A stretch of 64,000 bases of DNA from NCBI GenBank assembly GCA_032622095.1, contig CP136061.1:126244754-126308753 (forward strand), given 5' to 3'. This document shows positions 58,398-64,000 of the stretch, one piece after another. The DNA comes from Siphonodentalium dalli. Lineage: Eukaryota > Mollusca > Scaphopoda > Gadilida > Siphonodentaliidae. Both the position numbers and the translations under genes were made by a program. The notes under the pieces were generated by a model, which was not told the origin of the DNA, made no database searches, and worked only from the letters and a program-made list of their open reading frames with translations. Position 1 is the first letter of the stretch. The number at the start of each line of letters is the position of its first letter.

Positions 58398-58523
58398 TAA
58401 ATGAACATTGTAAGAATGTAAGAAATCCTTACATTTGTACGTGGTAGTAGTGGTCAGACAACATAGCGAGGAGAATGAACTCTGTCTTGCAGTTTGAACG
58501 ACGATATGACACTTTGTTAATCT

Positions 58524-61500
58524 TTAGTATTGCATAACGGTCACTCCGGGTGATGTGCTGTACGGGTAGTATGTTGGTGGTGCCACGATGGTGTTATACG
58601 TAGTTGCTTGTACTGCTGGTGTTGAGTAGACAGTTGGTGCCATATATGTGGTATTCATATGGAGACCTGCAAAAGATGATATATAATTAAGCAGTTTTAA
58701 CGGGTGCGTTGTCATAGAGTTTAGAGCCACGTTTCCACAAAATTGTGCATGCTCGCGGGCTTCACAATAGATACGTACATGTGAGCTGCTACGTGCACAT
58801 AAATAAATAATTCCCTATTTACAATTTACATTTGCATTTATTTTTACATTTACATTTTAAGCGGTTATAAACTCTTTCAAATAGATGAGTCTTGAGTCCA
58901 GATTTAAATTCATCATATGGTATTTATAAATGGATATCTTAAACTATCTGGGAGACGGTTCCACAAGAATGGAATATAGATATGGTCCCCACCTGTAACC
59001 AGACCGACTGATTGGATCTATAGTGGTCAGTCTGGCTGCACTATTCTGGTTACTTTCAGCTTTTTTAGATCATCCAGTGTACAACCATAGAGCAAGCTGT
59101 TACCATATATTGCAATGGTTGGTGGAGATGTTTTGAAAAATTATAGTTAACAGTTTGCAATGTGTTATCCTTCCTGCGAGTAACAACCATGAACATCAAA
59201 AATGATTCACAACGAAGAAAGCGCCCTATTAATCTTATAACTTATAATCTTATAACTGGTTAACTTCTTGTGTAGCTTTTGGTCCGTTCATCGGATACGC
59301 ATATGACGGCGACAGTGTTAATACCGGAAATCCATAGAAATATTCCCCGGAGTAGAATCACCTGTGACTATTATAACCAAAAACAACGAAATATATATTA
59401 CGAACACGATTATATGCACGCATGAATATTGAGAATATAAAAATCGAAATTATTCTTCTATCACACAACCGATTGCCAACCGACGAAGCGCATGCATGGC
59501 TTTGTGGAACTTATTCCATATGAGTAGCCAAATGATCTATGGAACCTATAAATTACTAATCATGGCTCATCTCCAACTTTCAAACTGGGGATGTCGTTTC
59601 AGCAGTAGTGAGTGTGTTCAAGTAAGATCAACACGAACAACGTTAACTTACCGGCCGTATTCGTCCTATATGCAGATCCTAAAACATGGCCCCTACTCCA
59701 CGTCCCGCCTCTGTGGTAGCCTAAGCCTGCCGCACCCGTTAGGCACCATATCAACACGACAGTGAACCCAATGACTGTGAGACACCCCACAATCAGACCT
59801 GCCACAGCTACAACACTGAAATTAAAGGTGGTGTAAATGTGTAATCTTCCTGTCAAATACAGCAACAAATCAAAGACGTGCAATCTGGTGCCCCACAACA
59901 TATCCCCACAGAAATACGCATATAATCGACCTATACCATGAAATAGGTACCTAATGTGATTATTTTATTCTGAAGTAAGCAGATAAATGGACTCTTACTC
60001 GTTATTTCGTTTTATGGCGCTGGCAATATCTAAAACACTTGTTAAAGAACGTCCACATGAAAAAAAGTCGTGAGTTCAGGGGGGGGGGGGGATCGGAAAA
60101 AAATTTCAGGCACGTATGGCATTTTTTCTCTTTCGATCATTTTTTGTACCCACCCACCCCCACCGCCAAAATTTTTCCGTTTTCGGCAGTTTTTTTCCGA
60201 CCATTTTTTGACACCCACCCCCTTTTAACACTAAAACAGAGATTTGCGGGGGGAAATTCACTGTAAACAGCTGTATATGAATTTGTGTGCATACTATTTA
60301 TCATGGATGTTAACATGGACATGTAAATAGGAATGAGTCATTTTGAGGTCATTCGGCAAAAAAAACATGGTTGTCAGCGGCCATCTTGGATTTCAAAATG
60401 TGCAACAAAATACAACACGATAACTGCCTGCAGTCAGTTTACAGTTAGAATTACATTATTTCTCTCATTCAAAGTGGTTTTGAAGCCCAACTCATTGCCA
60501 AAACACTAAAAAACAAGCAGGATTTTTTTTTTTTAGTTGCCCAAAAAATTGCTTGTTGGTGGCTTTGACCACCCACCCCGGCATACGTGCCGGAAAAAAA
60601 ATTCACCCCCCCCCCCCTGGTGAGTTGGCTTATTTGTGTCGTTAAGCGCCAATATTCTGCTTAGAATCGAATTGTGAGTCGATAATGTGACTGAAAATTT
60701 CTCATTTTCAGCGCATTATCGACTCAAAATGAGGATATTCTAAGCAGATTATCTACCTATTGTAAGCGGATAATGTACGTGTTTGTTTTCGGGAGAACAG
60801 GCTGTATGGTTTGGTACGAGGTAATAGTCATAAGTAATATTCGAACTTCATGAATCATTTCTTTACTGAATGGAATCTCCCATTCAGTTACCAGTATACA
60901 TTGCGATTGTTTATTATTCACCATGATGATGATGGTGATGATGACGAATATGGTATTGCTATAATGACGATTTTGACTACACTTAATAAACCTTAAGTTA
61001 AACAATATTGAATAGTCTGCATCTGTTTTAGATGATGATGTCTCGGTTATTGTTGTAGTCACCATGACGATGATGATTAAGGCGATGCTTGTGGTGTTGA
61101 CAGAGACGAGGACAATGAAAACAACGACGTCCAACGCGCCTATCCCATGATATACCCCTGAGCAGGTGGCACCTGTGTACCAATTTCCCTACATATCATC
61201 TAAGCTGATAAGCAGCGCTCTTTATTGTTCATACCTGTGTTTATTAGTCCCCGTTAAGCCATCTGAAGTCAAAGACACCTATCGCATGGCATTCTCAGGA
61301 CTGGTCAATTAAAAAAAATTCATCTCCATGGGTCCAACCATTTTTGGAATATAATTAATTAATTTAATTAATCAAAGGGTGCCATTTGAAGACATCTGAT
61401 GTCAACGAAACCTATCCCATGACACCCCCGGGTCAATTGACCCATATGTACAAATAACAAAGTTGAGTTTTATTATTATAGATACTTGTAAGTGTAATTA

Positions 61501-61721
61501 TTTCTTTGAACGTTGTTCTAAATGTTTCGATTGATATCCATGTTCACATCAATTTATAAAGAAAGCCCTTAAAATTGAAAGTAACAAATGAACCGATACG
61601 TTCGTTTTGAATATGGGTAATTTATTCTACGGCGTTGGAAGAATTAATATTTGTACTTACTTTAAAGAACAGCTTCCACCAAAGCAATGCGACAGAGCAC
61701 CACAGGAAATTATGGTGCACC
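58524..61721 (-). CDS. Small type I membrane protein, shisa/CYYR1-like architecture, three 3' exons
   Basis: Three minus-strand exons join in phase. Exon at 61721-61661 lies between TTCTTCCTATAG and GTAAGT; it codes CTIISCGALSHCFGGSCSL, a compact four-Cys ectodomain piece. Exon at 59815-59652 lies between TTTAATTTCAG and GTAAGT; it codes a transmembrane helix of about 23 residues beginning VVAVAGLIVGCL, then a Gly- and Arg-containing juxtamembrane part. Exon at 58666-58524, after ATCTTTTGCAG, codes a Thr/Tyr/Pro-rich tail with a PPTY motif (WW-domain ligand type) and ends VTVMQY. Split codons match at both junctions (AA+T, G+GT). This suits the shisa-like/CYYR1 type of adaptor. The 5' exon with the signal peptide is not found; it may lie beyond the window. 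The orthologue is not identified. Confidence 0.72.
59902..60795 (-). mobile_element. Z-family MITE, copy Z4, split by W3, intronic
   Basis: The left part 59902-60076 and right part 60619-60795 match Z3 in order, with the terminal ATGTACGTGTTTGTTTTCGG block. It lies in the intron between the ectodomain and transmembrane exons of the membrane-protein gene. Confidence 0.72.
60077..60618 (+). mobile_element. W-family hAT-like MITE, copy W3
   Basis: Inserted in Z4. The flanks CGTGAGTT (60069-60076) and GGTGAGTT (60619-60626) match at 7 of 8. Z3 shows the uninterrupted GTCATGAGTTGGC at the same place (about 21945). Same orientation as W1, and close to it in sequence. Confidence 0.82.
60796..61660. 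other. Intron remainder
   Basis: Part of the intron of the membrane-protein gene. A GAT/ATG trinucleotide-rich patch lies near 60925-60955 and 61030-61080. The 125-codon minus frame at 60757-61134 follows this composition and overlaps the Z4 end, so it is not called a gene. Confidence 0.5.
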
Positions 61722-62025
61722 CTATAGGAAGAATGATAAAATATTACCACAAACAGTGGCAAACTCCCATTTTTCACATTTATCTTGACGTTTATCTTAC
61801 CACAGGACTATAAAATACAGTATTAGTAGATAAAAGTGGATCATGTCATGTATCTCTACTATATCTACACTCGTGGAGATCATCATACTCCCATCAGTAC
61901 AAAACCTGGGTTAGTTTTGATTTTGTGACAGGGAAGTATATAACATTGAAAAATCAGGGCAGGTAATATATTTCTTGGTTAATACAGGTTTCTGAAAGGC
62001 GGTCATTGCTGTTAAAATAGTCACA

Positions 62026-62973
62026 GGTATTTGGAACAATAGACCCCACCACCCTAGAGGCATATATATAAGACAAGGTAACTATCTATCAGATTGATGG
62101 CCCAAATTCCCACCACTTGGCGTTTGTCAAGCTGTAGCTAACATATTTAAGAACACTGTATGCACACTAAACACACGTTTTATTTCAGAAGGACTCTAGT
62201 TCATTGTGACGTATCACACGACTCGATCAGTTGATTGTATCAAATGTTACAGGCTTCAGTTCAGAACAGAACAATTCTGGTCAAAATTTCTGGTCGGACA
62301 TTTAATGGGCACACCGGCTGAAAAACATTTACGATCAGACCAGAGAAAATAGCCAGTTTTTTCGGTGACATTCGTCAAGACTTACATTGGATCACTTTTT
62401 GGTAAATTTCAATTCTTTTCAGCTCATAAAAGAATCTCCTCTTGCACCCATGACATAGATATGCAGTTAAATAGCTTTCACGAAAGTGGGTGAAGTAATG
62501 TGTCTTCCATTTTGGCGACCGTGGGACAAATTACGCTTCGCGCTTTCTTGAGAGATAATTAACTGCATAGTGCCATAAGAGCCAGAATAAACATATTTTA
62601 TGGGTTGAAATGAATCAAAATTTACCTGAAATGTAAGTATTGATGAATGTAAATGACGAAAAATGGCTGTCCCCTCAGAAAGAAAATTTCTTTAGTCGGT
62701 GTGCCCAGTAAATGTCCGACCAGAAATTTTGGCCAGAATTGTTCTGTTCCGATGCCTGTAACTTTTGATACAATCAACCGAATGAGTCGGGAGAGGTGCC
62801 AATCTGAACCATAGCCCTTCTTGAACAAAATAGGAGTTATAGTCTGAATAGAATAGCATAACTAATTTAGCCGCAGCTTGATAACGGGTGGTGGGGAATT
62901 AGGGTCATCTGATAGATAGTTACCTTGTCTTATATATATGTCTTTGGGGTGGTGGGGTCTATTGTGCCAAATG
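62026..62973. mobile_element. Foldback element FB2 with a 12-bp target duplication
   Basis: 948 bp. Arms of roughly 290 bp (62026-62325 and 62690-62973) pair with about 85% identity. They start around ATTTGGMACAATAGACCCC and include ACAAGGTAACTATCTATCAG and GAACAGAACAATTCTGG. A perfect 12-bp direct repeat, AAAATAGTCACA, flanks it (62014-62025, 62974-62985). Long arms and a 9-12-bp duplication suit Mutator-like foldbacks. No transposase. Confidence 0.82.
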
Positions 62974-63198
62974 AAAATAGTCACATCCGTTAATATCGCC
63001 ATAAACAGAAAGAATGTTAAAATATAAACAAACTTATACCAATCATAAATATCGCGTAAAATAGTATGTTATTGTCGTATTCATACGATATGTTATGTAA
63101 ACAAATGTAATATTATGATACAGTACAGTGCGTAAAGAGTATGCGATAAGCAAAAATACTTAACACCGGTGAGACTTCACTAATGAACTTTGGTTAAA

Positions 63199-63631
63199 AC
63201 GTGGTTTCGAGGTTGGTGAGTACCACGCATTTAAAATGTGCAAACGCACAAACACAAAATACACGAGGAAATGACACAAAACATAGCAGTTTGACTGTTA
63301 CAAGCAGTTTATTTTTTAAACAAGTTGATATCTTATTTGTTCGGAAATACTTCTGAAACATTCTGACCAAAGTTGCCAGTCGGAAGTGCGTGGAATACAC
63401 CAGTCCATACATCTTGGAGAATCCTTCGACTGACAACTTTGGTAAGAATGTTAGAACAAACAAATAATGTATTTGGACATAAATGAGGTATCAGCTTGTT
63501 TGAAAAATAGTATAGCATCTGCTCGTAGCTGTCAAAATAATATTACCTTTTTTCCTCGCGTCTATTCGCGTTTTTGATCGCCTCGGCCATTTTGAATTGC
63601 GTGATATATACTCATCAATTCGAAACCACGT
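63199..63631. mobile_element. Foldback element FB3
   Basis: Inverted arms 63199-63393 and 63424-63631 start with ACGTGGTTTCGA and share GACCAAAGTTGCCAGTCG-like sequence at the inner end. Arm identity is moderate. No clear target duplication was found. Confidence 0.65.
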
Positions 63632-63740
63632 GATTCCCCACCGTGACTAAACTATTAGTTTTGTCTTTAAGAAAATTTCATAATTTTGTAACTGTACTTT
63701 CTAAATTACAACCAATAACGAAGGCCATGCGTGCCTTTAA

Positions 63741-64000
63741 TGGCCAGACGCACATGGTGGGGCTAAACCGCGATTCTAGGCAGATTTTGTTATCGTGGTC
63801 GCCCGTACCAGGTATAATTTTCTCCCAGCGTCAACATCGCCATTATATTTGACATAAGTATTGATATGTATCTTAGATATGTTTATAATGTTCATGTTTG
63901 TGGTGAAAGTCATGCATTTCTTTGATTTGTCAGGTTATACATGGACGTGGCGGCAGGGGATTGTTCGGGTGTCTACAGTCTCTTCACCTCCATCTTTGGC
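63741..64000 (+). other. Window edge, possible start of an exon
   Basis: TTTCTTTGATTTGTCAG ending at about 63932 is a fair 3' splice site. The following bases to 64000 are open in all three forward frames and less AT-rich than the flank. Too short to assign; the minus strand also has an open frame here. Confidence 0.2.

Larger units (their letters stand above)
61990..63736 (+). mobile_element. Diverged M-family MITE, copy M12, split by two foldback elements
   Basis: The left piece 61990-62025 (GGCGGTCATTGCTGTTAAAA) continues after the foldback at 62974 with TCACATCCGTTAATATCGCC and CATAAACAGAAAGAATG. The right end is probably GCCATGCGTGCCT at 63724-63736, followed by TTAA 63737-63740. The segment between about 63130 and 63700 is mostly the FB3 foldback. 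Confidence 0.55.

Noticed and set aside
60757-61134. 125-codon hydrophobic minus frame
   Set aside because: Ile/Thr/Val-rich because of GAT/ATG-type low complexity; it lies in an intron and overlaps the end of a Z MITE.
63643-63852. 69-codon plus frame with a possible splice to 63933
   Set aside because: Its first half overlaps the relict right end of an M element (TTAA at 63737-63740), so coding is unlikely there; only the last 70 bp remain a weak exon candidate.

Overview
This window is metazoan nuclear DNA. It is AT-rich, has no long uninterrupted genes, and is built mostly of mobile elements inserted into one another. The CR1-type LINE (esterase ORF1, PHD-endonuclease-reverse transcriptase ORF2), the LINE 3' tail and the Helitron-like arrays with tandem-repeat cores all suit a marine lophotrochozoan, most likely a mollusc such as a bivalve. 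That placement is inference; no species-diagnostic gene is visible.

Layout. 1-5.8 kb: a TTAA-flanked MITE (family M), then an old repeat (family X) split by a 3.12-kb foldback element whose 1.2-kb arms are nearly identical; a 59-aa ORF lies in its spacer. 5.8-8.6 kb: little beyond one coding relic. 8.6-13.1 kb: a second X copy split by five head-to-tail Helitron-like units, with TC and CTAG termini abutting directly. 13-17 kb: a coding relic and M2. 17-20.5 kb: a 1.77-kb tandem duplication carrying three nested repeat families. 20.5-30 kb: more M copies, one holding a poly(A) retroposon that looks like a template-switch chimera, and a hAT-like element with a perfect 8-bp target duplication. 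30-38 kb: a piggyBac-like MITE, fragments of an I/Jockey-type LINE, a satellite-like array and hAT-like MITEs. 38-44 kb: a decayed C2H2 zinc-finger gene and a 2.83-kb element with 60-bp perfect terminal inverted repeats. 46.1-50.6 kb: a nearly complete but broken CR1 LINE on the minus strand. 51-58.4 kb: a gag-only LINE relic, two M copies and tandem repeats with hairpins. 58.5-61.7 kb: the only convincing host gene, the 3' end of a small type I membrane protein in three exons on the minus strand with intact phases. 61.9-63.7 kb: a diverged M copy split by two more foldback elements.

How it fits together. Target-site duplications and uninterrupted sister copies give an order of insertion: M and X are older hosts; foldbacks, the Helitron array, hAT-like MITEs and the retroposon came later. 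A motif close to AATAAAGAGCGTTTAT recurs across otherwise unrelated families. No autonomous transposase, Rep/Helicase or intact reverse transcriptase is encoded here, so the DNA elements must have been mobilised in trans.
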